Assembly: GCF_900101815.1 (NCBI RefSeq)
Contig: NZ_FNAO01000007.1
Span: 1 to 64,000, forward strand
DNA from: Pricia antarctica
GTDB taxonomy: Bacteria > Bacteroidota > Bacteroidia > Flavobacteriales > Flavobacteriaceae
DNA: 64,000 nucleotides
Direction: 5' to 3'
Shown here: positions 7,838 to 15,845 of the stretch, piece after piece
Layout: each line of letters starts with the position of its first letter
Numbering within the stretch: position 1 is the first letter of the stretch
The notes under the pieces: model-generated
Databases searched by the model: none
Told to the model about the DNA's origin: nothing
Seen by the model: only the letters and a program-made list of their open reading frames with translations
Translations under genes and position numbers: made by a program

Positions 7838-9076
7838 TTACCAATCAATGACCGAATTATCGTCCGGATCAAATTTGGGAAGATACGGTCTGGGTTCACC
7901 GACCTCGTTCATTAGTTTGTTCTCATCGATAGTAATGCCCAGCCCAGGTCCCGTAGGTATAGGCCGGTAGCCATCCACAACAGGGGGCAAGGGCACTGCC
8001 AGAAGTTCATGTTCCCTATTTCCCCTTTCCTGAACTAGGAAATTGGGAACGCAGGCGGCAATCTGGAGACTCGCGGCCAGCGAACAGGGGCCGTTCGGGT
8101 TATGGGGAGCAATGGGTGCATAATAGGCTTCCGCCATTCCGGCGATGATCTTTAGTTCGGTAATGCCCCCGGCATAATTGACATCGGGCTGAAGTATCAT
8201 GGCCGCTCCCTTCTCCAATATTTCCCGAAAGCCCCACTTGGTGAAAATACGTTCTCCTGTGGCAAGGGGAACCAGTGTTTTTTTTGCAAGATCGGCCATT
8301 ACATCTACGTTCAGGGCCTGCACTACCTCTTCCAGGAACCATGGTCTATGTGGTTCCAATGCTTTTATTAAAGAACTCGCCGTAGTGGGCTGGACGGACC
8401 CATGAAAATCGATGGCAATATCAACATCCGGATACTGTGCCTTAAGAGCGGCAAAGCGTTCTACCACCTCATCGATCATTTTAGTTCCCTCGTTATATTT
8501 GAAAGGCGATCGCGAGCCTTTCGGTCCGACCTTCATATGCCTCACGCCCGTCTTAAAATCGGGTTCTGTACCGTAGACCAAGGCCTTATCACGGGTGGGG
8601 CCTCCTAAAAGTTCATATACGGGTACACCAAGGGCCTTCCCTTTTATATCCCAGAGGGCTTGGTCAATTCCCGAGACGATGGCGGTCTTTATTGGTCCGC
8701 CCCGATAGAAAGCACCCCGGTGTATGGCCTGCCAATGTTTTACGACGGGACGCGGATCCTTTCCGATAAGGTAGGTGCTGCCCACCTCCATTGCCCCCGC
8801 CGCACAGGCCTTCGCATCGTCCTTGAGCATCTCGCCCCACCCGGTGATGCCGGCGTCGGTCGAGATCTTTACGAAGACCCAGGAGTTTTTTAGGACAAAG
8901 GTCTCTACCTTGGTAATCTTTATCTTGTCCTTGGGGCCGATCAGGGGAGTACCCACAAAAGGTTTTGGAGCAGCTGCGCTTAGACCGGTAATGCCTACTG
9001 TGGCCGCCACCGCCGTGGTGACCGTGCCCTTTAAAAAATCCCTTCTTTTGTTAGAATTATTGCCTAGTGTTTCCAT
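7838..9076 (-). CDS. Tat-exported D-galactonate dehydratase-like protein
   Basis: A 412-residue enolase-superfamily protein very like galactonate dehydratase (DgoD). Seen: DFHG (D223, H225), FLEE (E249), TGER (E275), and APHNPNGPCSLAASLQ (H325), followed by GPGLGI near the C-terminus; order and spacing are as in DgoD. The N-terminus carries KRRDFLKG at 10-17 and a hydrophobic segment with an AAA cleavage-like site, a strong twin-arginine signal. Classical DgoD is cytoplasmic and makes 2-keto-3-deoxygalactonate, the substrate of DgoK encoded downstream. Export of this enzyme is the unusual point. It is a paralogue of the protein at 2189 with the same catalytic set. Alternative substrate: fuconate or anhydrogalactonate. 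Confidence 0.87.
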   Translation of the reverse strand: METLGNNSNKRRDFLKGTVTTAVAATVGITGLSAAAPKPFVGTPLIGPKDKIKITKVETFVLKNSWVFVKISTDAGITGWGEMLKDDAKACAAGAMEVGSTYLIGKDPRPVVKHWQAIHRGAFYRGGPIKTAIVSGIDQALWDIKGKALGVPVYELLGGPTRDKALVYGTEPDFKTGVRHMKVGPKGSRSPFKYNEGTKMIDEVVERFAALKAQYPDVDIAIDFHGSVQPTTASSLIKALEPHRPWFLEEVVQALNVDVMADLAKKTLVPLATGERIFTKWGFREILEKGAAMILQPDVNYAGGITELKIIAGMAEAYYAPIAPHNPNGPCSLAASLQIAACVPNFLVQERGNREHELLAVPLPPVVDGYRPIPTGPGLGITIDENKLMNEVGEPRPYLPKFDPDDNSVIDW

Positions 9077-9155
9077 ATATGGTATTTAAGTTAAACATTA
9101 ATATAAATTTATAAGATTGCCACAATTCATTGTTCTTTGCACGCCTCACGGGCAA

Positions 9156-9443
9156 TCAACAAAAACGATAATACATCACCCGCACCATTTCATAGGGTAC
9201 GTCAACGAGCTCGCTTCCCAAATTGGTCTGCGAGGGGTATGGGTACACCTTGCCCTGAGCCCCCTGAACGCCCCTTCCTGTAGAAAAAATCGGGCTGGTT
9301 TCGTCGGTTTTTTTTTGATATGTGGGTATCACTTCGGTGCCTTCGTACACGTTGACCTGAACGGAAAGAATGCCTGTGGCAAACACTATAAAAAAGATTG
9401 TTGCGTGAATTGGTAAAAGCCTTTGCGGATATTTTAATTTCAT
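9156..9443 (-). pseudogene. N-terminal remnant of a DUF5107-type exported protein
   Basis: A 95-codon frame starting with a hydrophobic signal-like stretch, then VNVYEGTEVIPTYQKKTDE and GRGVQGAQGKVYPYPSQTN. As I recall, these are characteristic of the N-terminus of large (about 1100-residue) DUF5107 proteins with an aldose-epimerase-like domain and TPRs. It stops after VPYEMVRVMYYRFC with nothing of the remaining domains, so it looks like a 5' leftover after a deletion. It lies just upstream of the exported dehydratase gene. A short functional protein cannot be excluded. Confidence 0.55.
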
Positions 9444-9629
9444 TGCTTTAAATTTATAAAAAGTGATATTTATTTTTTGATAATGAAAACCCCAAGATTC
9501 CTTGTCGAGCTATCCCGTGGATATTTCATACTTTTACCGTTGCTATATTAATAATAAACACAACCCCTATCCTATAAAAACGGTGTTCAAGGCTTGTGCA
9601 GAGTTTTGAATATACTTTGAATATCTGAA

Positions 9630-10922
9630 ATGAAGGACGCCGAACGGTTGAAATATTGCCTAAACCAAATTGAGCGAAAACTGAATTGGGACAAATCGGT
9701 ATTCTGGAAGGAACCTGAATTTGTTCAACTGGCCGAAATTATTTCCAAAGCTTCGGATATTTCGATCAGTCCACATACTTTAAAACGGCTTTTTGGAAAA
9801 ATTAAATACAAGGCGTATTACAATCCGCAGCGCGCTACCAAGAATGCCTTGGCAAAGTATCTCGGATTTTCCGACTGGATGGGTTTCGTCGATCATTACA
9901 ACGAAAAAATAGATAGGGAAAACGTCCCTCCAAAAATTTCCTTTTGGAAAAGTAAGCTTTTCAAAGCTGGACTACTTTTAGTATCGGGCATTTTGATTTC
10001 ATTTGTATTCATGCAGTGGTTTATTGCGGCCGACCCTCGAGAAGGCCAAGATGAAACACTTCCTTTTACATTTGACCTGACAGATTCGATCGGCCCGGTA
10101 CCCTATACCGTCTCGGTCAATTACAATATTGAAAAATTCCCCAATGACAGCACGTATGTCAATTTTGATTTTACACACCCGCTGTTCGGCCCACAAATTA
10201 TAAAGTTAGATCAAGAACGGTCACTTCATAATTATACCTATCAAATTCCCGGATATTATCAAGTTACATTGCAAGATAACCGACATTCGCTTTCTACCCG
10301 CAACGTGCTGGCTACCTCGGATGATTGGGAGAGTTATTTGTATTATGAGGATAAACAAGGACTTTGGCTCGACAATAAAATAAAACCTTCTGAAAAAAGC
10401 GGGTATTTGTATTATAATCCAGAAACTTTGGTCGAAAACGGCTTTGATGTGAATGCGGTCTATTACACCATCCATCGATTTTTTAGGGAGTTTGAAATCG
10501 ATGGGGATAATTTTGAAATGAAGGTCAGGTTCAAAAACTCGAAAGAAACCGGTGGAATTACTTGTTATGATTTTGTTACTCGATTGTATGGCAAAAACAA
10601 TCTTGTCTATTTGAACCTAATGGAAACTGGATGTTCGGGATATTCGGGCATAAAAATAGGGGACACAGAGATTACCGGGGACCAAGAAAACCTTTCCGCC
10701 TTTACATTTAATGACGAAAGTTGGAATGTTTTGAATGTAGTGGTCAAAAATCAAAAGGTTCGTTTCTCCTTGAATGGTAAACTGATATATACAGGAGCTT
10801 ACCAAGGGTCAAATGGTAAGATTGTCGGAATAGAGCATGTTTTCAAAGGTACTGGGATGCTGGATTATATTCGGTTAAAAGATTTTGGAACGCAAGTTGA
10901 GTTTTTTGATGATTTTGAGTAG
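9630..10922 (+). CDS. Membrane-anchored one-component regulator with extracytoplasmic PKD-like and concanavalin-like domains
   Basis: A 430-residue protein on the opposite strand to everything around it. Seen: a soluble N-terminal domain (1-95) with an HTH-like pattern SISPHTLKRLFG and a closing LGFSDWMGFV motif that recurs in Bacteroidota regulators; one membrane segment at about 112-132; a beta-rich middle with a PKD-like end (GYYQVTLQ, near residue 210); and a C-terminal LamG/DUF1080-like domain (about 285-430) with a DYIRLKDFG-type final strand. The layout is that of a transmembrane one-component sensor: DNA binding inside, carbohydrate-type ligand domain outside. It separates the oxidation genes from the sulfatase cluster and probably regulates one or both; this is inference, and the DNA-binding role is unproven. 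Confidence 0.6.
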   Translation: MKDAERLKYCLNQIERKLNWDKSVFWKEPEFVQLAEIISKASDISISPHTLKRLFGKIKYKAYYNPQRATKNALAKYLGFSDWMGFVDHYNEKIDRENVPPKISFWKSKLFKAGLLLVSGILISFVFMQWFIAADPREGQDETLPFTFDLTDSIGPVPYTVSVNYNIEKFPNDSTYVNFDFTHPLFGPQIIKLDQERSLHNYTYQIPGYYQVTLQDNRHSLSTRNVLATSDDWESYLYYEDKQGLWLDNKIKPSEKSGYLYYNPETLVENGFDVNAVYYTIHRFFREFEIDGDNFEMKVRFKNSKETGGITCYDFVTRLYGKNNLVYLNLMETGCSGYSGIKIGDTEITGDQENLSAFTFNDESWNVLNVVVKNQKVRFSLNGKLIYTGAYQGSNGKIVGIEHVFKGTGMLDYIRLKDFGTQVEFFDDFE

Positions 10923-10951
10923 GGAAACCTATTTTCGGCCGACGGATCACG

Positions 10952-12385
10952 TTATTGCTTGAAAATCAGTGGAAGTATGATGAAAAGGTAATTTTTGAGA
11001 GTTCTGCAGGAAAGCCAATTTTTTTCCAATAATAAAAGAATTGCCGTTGGAAACTCATTGTACTCATGATTCGTTTTTACTTCCTTTAGGAAATCAGCAT
11101 TGTCTGCAAGCAGTGGTTGCACAATTTCAGGATGCTTGCCAGCTAGATTATGCAACTGCATACGGTCTTTTTCAATATCGTACAATTCCGTTCCGTTCAC
11201 CAAGCGCCATTTAAATTTAATAATACAGTATTTTCAACATCATGGGGAGTGCGCCAGTCTTGTCGACTATGCACAAAAATGGAGCGTTCACTTAACTCTT
11301 TTGACTTACCCATGAGTAACGGAGAAAAGTCAACGCCATCTAATTTGACATTCTCATCAATTTTTAAATTGCATAACCCTGCCAAAGTGGGCAGCAGATC
11401 TATATGGGCCGTTACTTCATTGATATCTTAACCTCCTTGTACTTTACCATCTTTCCATCGGATAAAAAACGGTACTCTATGACAACCGTCGGTTCTATCG
11501 TTCTTTTTACCTCTCAGGCCCATATTAAAACCTATTTATCCATCTTTGCTTATGCCATCGGAAGTGCCATTGTCGGTCATAAAAATGAGTGTAGTATTAT
11601 CAGCGAGCTTTTTCTTTTTTAGTAATTTCTCTAGCTTCCCGAAATTTTCGTCAATGTTGGTGATCATTCCATAGAACTCCGGATTCACAATTTCCTTTAC
11701 CTTTAGATGTTGATAGGGTTTTGCATACTTTTCATCCACATAAATAGGGCTGTGTGGCGCATTCGAAGGCAGATAAATAAAAAATGGTTTACCTTTATTA
11801 ATCTCCATAAATGTCATGGCTTCTTGAAACCAAACATCTGTACAATAGCCCTCGAATTGCTGTGGTTGATGATTTACATAAAAACATCATTGAAATAATT
11901 ATTGCCCCAATAATCCGATAATTCACCAACACCGCCCGCTTTGTGATGAACGGCAACATCAAAGCCTAGATCCGTTGGTCGTACAGGATACTTATCACCT
12001 AAGTGCCATTTGCCAAAAATGCCGGTTGTATATCCGTTTTGTTTAAAAATTTGGGCCATTATATTTGCATCCTCCGAAAGTACATCCCTACCCTTATAGG
12101 TAGCCAAAGCCCCGTTATTAATTGGGTAACGCCTGGTCAGATTGCCCCTCGAGTGGGCGTACATACAGGATTCACATGAAAATCGGTCAGTCTTACGGAC
12201 TGCTTGTAGAAAGTATCGATATTTGGAGTTTGAATCCATGGGTTTCCGTGGGCACCGAGTTCTCCGATACCTTGGTCATTAGTTAATATCAGGATGACGT
12301 TTGGTTGTTTTCCGTAGTCAGAATGAGTTTGTGAAATTCCCATGAGGGAAACCAAACCAAAAAGCAATAGGAAAATTTTTCGTAT
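10952..12385 (-). pseudogene. Sulfatase pseudogene with lost start, frameshifts and nonsense codons
   Basis: Fragments in three frames reconstruct one exported sulfatase: signal (RKIFLLLFGLVSLMG), TNDQGIGELGAHGNP, the nucleophile motif CTPTRGAI, FGKWHLGDKYPVRPTDLGF, EGYCTDVWFQEAMTFM, DNGTSDG, CHRVPFFIRW, LLPTLAGLC, WRLVNGTELYDIEKD. Lesions: the first codon reads ATA (12385-12383) where ATG is expected; frameshifts lie near the nucleophile motif (about 12150), at about 11875 and at about 11203; in-frame TAA codons are at 11538-11536 and 11430-11428. It resembles the sulfatase at 44614. It begins 8 bp after the GH43-like gene stop, so the two were probably once an operon. Confidence 0.88.
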
Positions 12386-12393
12386 AGTTTAAT

Positions 12394-13386
12394 TTATTTT
12401 GAATCCCATTCAAGTCTATCAATACTGATACCACGATAGGGCCATTCTACGCTTGATATGTACCACTGACCATCTTCCCCTTGAAAAATTTCCGGGGCAT
12501 GAGCTTTTAAAATGGTTATTTCATTTTCTTGATCTATACCAAAATCGGTCAGGTCATCCGAATTGTACACATAGGCCTTCTGGGTGTAGGCACCTTGAAT
12601 TTCCTTTCCGTCCCAGTCGTCTTCCCAAGCACAAACAAATAGGTAAAACGTGTTATTATGGAAAAGTAAAGTGGGCGATTCAGGGTCGAATTTGTTGGTC
12701 TGGAGTATGGTACTAGGGTCACTCCAGTTCATAAAATCTTTTGATGTGACCATTCGAACACTTTTAATGGAGCAATAGGTAAGATAATAAATACCCTTAT
12801 AAAAAAGCAAATTTGGGTCGCGGGCACCGTCAGCATCTGAAAATAGTTCTCCTTTTGGCTCCCAATCATACAAATTTGATGATACAGCAAGCCTTATGGG
12901 GCTATGTCCATATACCATTTGATACAGTGCGTCTTTTTTAATGATATAGGGAGCGTGGTTGGCGGGTATTTCGCCCGGTCGGTCTTTTGGGGTCAATACT
13001 TTTGAAAGGTCATTATAGTGATGTTCTTTAACAGTTTCCTTAAAACTTGTTGTCAATGATACGGCGTGAAAAGAAGCATATTCGCCTTGGTGAATGCCCT
13101 TATTCAAAGGTTTGGTCTCAACAAGTGGATGCGTAATACCGAAGATGTGCCACTTGCCATCATCGCCTTTTACAAATGTATGGTCATTGGGTACCCATTC
13201 ATCGTACCACTTGTCCTCCTTCAATTCTGGTGTGTCAGGGCCACAAAAGTAATCCCCGTCGGGTTTGTAGATCCGTACATATTCGCTGGCTTGTTTTGGT
13301 ACTAATATATCATCTTGCGCTCTAAGATTTGCACAATATGCAATTAGCATCCCAGTACAAAGAAAAAGTTTAAGGTAGCTGGTCAT
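12394..13386 (-). CDS. GH43-like five-bladed beta-propeller glycosidase, exported
   Basis: A 330-residue protein with a Sec signal (residues 5-23, ending RAQ). Seen: propeller-type repeats and an acidic triad in the GH43/GH32-clan order: Asp68 in WVPNDHTFVKGDDGKWH (candidate base), Asp190 in DGARDPNLLFYKGIYYL, and Glu236 in DPESPTLLFHNNTFYLF (candidate acid). The protein is near the minimum size of a single catalytic propeller and has no carbohydrate-binding module. It should act in the periplasm or at the surface on algal oligosaccharides. The exact family (GH43, GH117 or a related clan member) and linkage are not clear from sequence reading alone. Confidence 0.65.
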   Translation of the reverse strand: MTSYLKLFLCTGMLIAYCANLRAQDDILVPKQASEYVRIYKPDGDYFCGPDTPELKEDKWYDEWVPNDHTFVKGDDGKWHIFGITHPLVETKPLNKGIHQGEYASFHAVSLTTSFKETVKEHHYNDLSKVLTPKDRPGEIPANHAPYIIKKDALYQMVYGHSPIRLAVSSNLYDWEPKGELFSDADGARDPNLLFYKGIYYLTYCSIKSVRMVTSKDFMNWSDPSTILQTNKFDPESPTLLFHNNTFYLFVCAWEDDWDGKEIQGAYTQKAYVYNSDDLTDFGIDQENEITILKAHAPEIFQGEDGQWYISSVEWPYRGISIDRLEWDSK

Positions 13387-13456
13387 GGCATTTTAAATTT
13401 TAATTCCCGTTCAGTTTTTTTGTTTCATTTGCAATACGCTCCCGCTGCTTGACACT

Positions 13457-13840
13457 TCACCCGTATTTCAATAAATATTCAAATATCGGAGTGCTGTGAT
13501 AGCCTTTTATCTGCTTGTCCTCAATTTCTTGACTTAGATCGCAATCAAAGCGAACCAAGATTACATGATTCTTTTTCCAATAACGGTTAGGATTGAAAAA
13601 ATGGGAAATACCCCATGTAATTCCCTGACCGTTTTCGGTATCCGTAAAGGCATCGGGTTACAAAGGGACCGGCGGCATCTAACATTAGCTCGACAGAAGT
13701 TGCAATTTCAAAATTCATCCAATCTTTGGCAAAGTTCAGGCATCGATATATAAACGGCTCATTCTTGTACATGTTTTTATTGGTGTCGGAGTGCCTACGG
13801 TGGCATCGTTATCGGAGTTGAACGGCATGTTGCAATCGTG
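13457..13840 (-). pseudogene. C-terminal remnant of an unidentified protein
   Basis: Joining two frames gives CNMPFNSDNDATVG, then MYKNEPFIYRCLNFAKDW and SVELMLDAAGPFVT, and after a frameshift near 13640 DAFTDTENGQGITWG, FFNPNRYWKKNHVILV and a proper C-terminus ending FEYLLKYG with stop TGA at 13459-13457. The composition and clean end suggest the 3' part of a real gene. I do not recognise the family. It directly abuts a sulfatase N-terminus (13841-14047), probably at a deletion joint. Confidence 0.5.
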
Positions 13841-14047
13841 ACCAAAACGGGCCATTTTATCAATATTCGGGGTATGTATGTTCGGATGTCCATAGGCGCC
13901 GCTGTCGTCCGAAACCATATCATCGGCTATTATGAAAACGATATTCGGGCGTTCATCCCCTTAATTTTCAATTTCTTTTTTTGATGAACAGGCCGTTGTG
14001 AAAATAGTAATAAACAGTAAAGCGGAAAGTTTGAAGCTATTCTTCAT
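13841..14047 (-). pseudogene. N-terminal relic of a lipoprotein sulfatase
   Basis: Starts MKNSFKLSALLFITIFTTAC with a lipobox (TTAC), then SSKKEIEN followed by an in-frame TAA (13963-13961). In the same frame it continues as GDERPNIVFIIADDMVSDD and GAYGHPNIHTPNIDKMARFG, the standard sulfatase N-terminal metal site and TPNID motif. The nucleophile region is gone; sequence switches to an unrelated fragment. Two lesions (nonsense and deletion) make this a dead gene. Confidence 0.78.
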
Positions 14048-14054
14048 AATGCAT

Positions 14055-14267
14055 TTAATTCGAATATGAATTCAAGTTGACCCGCAATAGGTAATCATCT
14101 GCGGTTATGAACACATACCTTTCATCGTCGCTGAGTTCACAATTCCATGTATTTTTATCGGTTCTGATCGTATGCCTGAAAATAGGGCCTGGGAAATCTG
14201 GTTCTCTTTTATGGCCGTCTTCTGTACGACTAACAACCAATTTAATTACAAGAAATGGAATTGACAT
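14055..14267 (-). pseudogene. C-terminal fragment of an unidentified protein
   Basis: A 70-codon frame whose body reads SRTEDGHKREPDFPGP, FRHTIRTDKNTWNCELSDD and ERYVFITADDYLLRVNLNSY, ending in TAA. It looks like the last strands of a beta-rich (propeller-like) protein rather than random sequence. No start of its own is convincing and it sits between the sulfatase at 14275 and the sulfatase relic. Family not recognised. Confidence 0.4.
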
Positions 14268-14274
14268 AGGATGC

Positions 14275-15768
14275 CTATTTCGATTTTTTATACTGCTCTG
14301 TCATGGGATGAAAGCCGATTTCGACACCGTCCAACATTTGTTGGTATTGTTCGGGCCTTTCCTTTTTCACCCATTCGAGAACATCTACGGAAATCGCATG
14401 AACAGGATGGTATATGGTACTTCCCGGCTTCATCTCTATATCGTATTCGAGGGTTCTTTTTCGTAATTTGTCAAGGATATCACCGTACTCGGGGTTTTCC
14501 GCCAAATTGTGCAACTCTTGGGGATCCTTCTCCAAATCATACAGTTCTTCTTTTGGTTTTGTAGGTTCGAAGAATATTTTTTGGGCGTCGTTTAGTTTGC
14601 CCTCCTTTTTCAACCTCCGCATTACATGAACCGCAGGCCTATAGAATTCCAAATAGGCTTGGTGGGCATCAAAAGGGACTTCCGGCCTATCATTTCGGAT
14701 GTAGGCCCATTTGCCAGAGGTGACTGCCCTTGATTTTTCTTCGATCTCGTCCCATAGGTCACGGGCGCCGTACACATAATCCCGTTTGAAATTTTTATCG
14801 AAAATAGGTTTACCGGTCATATATTCAGGTACTTCGATGCCGGCGAAATCGAGAATTGTGGCTGTAATATCGGTAGCCGATACGACATCTTTCCGTATTC
14901 TATCTCCATCCAAACCTTTTGGGGAATACACGATAAGCGGAATATGAAGACCGGGATCCTGTAGGTATCCCTTGCCACGAATATTACAACGTCCATTATC
15001 ACCAATAAAGATAACTATCGTATTATCGGCCATGCCCTTATCTTTCAGTTCTTGAAAAATCATGCCCACTTCATTGTCGAGGTACTCGATTTGGTCAAGG
15101 TATTTCGCCCAGTCCAAACGGATGATAGGATCATTCGCCATGAATTTCGGCAGTTCTACCTCGTTCGGGTCGACTGGGTGTTTCGATTGCTCCCTGACCT
15201 CGTTCCACCAATCTCCTCGGTGGCTCGCAACAAGCTGAATCTGGGCAAAGAAAGGTTGATCTCCCTTTTCAAAAGTGTCGTATTTATCGAAGATTCCGAA
15301 TTGTGTTTTTCCGTCCCACGGGCCTAAGGGCTCATGCTTAAAATTGACATCTATTTTTCGCCCTTTTCCCATCACGCCATGATGCCCTAAAATTGTGGTG
15401 TATCCAGCCTTACGAAGCCAATAGGTAAAGGGTTTGAAATTTTCGTCGAGCGGCACGTCGCGATTACTCCTATGGTTGTGGGCATTGATCTTTACCTGGT
15501 GGGTACCCGTTAACATGGCAGAACGACTGGGCGAGCAGATAGGGTTCGTAACAAAGCAATTATCGAACCGAATACCTTCTTCGGCCATTTTGTTCAGGTT
15601 CGGGGTCTTGACGGCTTTCATTCCATAGCATTCGAGATCAAGGCTCATGTCTTCGGCCATTAACCAAATGATGTTTGGCTTCGATTGGCTAAGCCTATTA
15701 GATTTTTCTTGGGCCAAAATGGTGCATGCGAACAAAAGACAAATGTGGGTAAATGCAAAATTATTCAT
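14275..15768 (-). CDS. S1-family sulfatase
   Basis: A 497-residue sulfatase with a Sec signal (residues 1-19, ending ILAQ). Seen: metal site MAEDMSLDLECYG, TPNLNKMAEEG, nucleophile motif CSPSRSAMLTG with Cys78 (formylglycine type), ILGHHGVMGKG in place of the more common GKWHLG segment, and IGDNGR. The C-terminal part contains LYDLEKDPQELHNLAENPEYG, the usual sulfatase end motif. It resembles heparan-sulfohydrolase-like S1 members more than arylsulfatase B types. It is the last intact member of the run of sulfatases and GH110 genes before the relic-rich stretch at 13.4-14.3 kb. Confidence 0.9.
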   Translation of the reverse strand: MNNFAFTHICLLFACTILAQEKSNRLSQSKPNIIWLMAEDMSLDLECYGMKAVKTPNLNKMAEEGIRFDNCFVTNPICSPSRSAMLTGTHQVKINAHNHRSNRDVPLDENFKPFTYWLRKAGYTTILGHHGVMGKGRKIDVNFKHEPLGPWDGKTQFGIFDKYDTFEKGDQPFFAQIQLVASHRGDWWNEVREQSKHPVDPNEVELPKFMANDPIIRLDWAKYLDQIEYLDNEVGMIFQELKDKGMADNTIVIFIGDNGRCNIRGKGYLQDPGLHIPLIVYSPKGLDGDRIRKDVVSATDITATILDFAGIEVPEYMTGKPIFDKNFKRDYVYGARDLWDEIEEKSRAVTSGKWAYIRNDRPEVPFDAHQAYLEFYRPAVHVMRRLKKEGKLNDAQKIFFEPTKPKEELYDLEKDPQELHNLAENPEYGDILDKLRKRTLEYDIEMKPGSTIYHPVHAISVDVLEWVKKERPEQYQQMLDGVEIGFHPMTEQYKKSK

Positions 15769-15845
15769 TTTCGAATTTTAGTTGTTAGAGATGCCCTTTC
15801 AAGAATGTGAATTACATTTTCTATATTCAATTCCATATTTTCGTT

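Noticed and set aside
7662-7844. N-terminal extension of the PQQ dehydrogenase
   Set aside because: The extension is sulfatase relic sequence; the lipoprotein signal starts at 7661.
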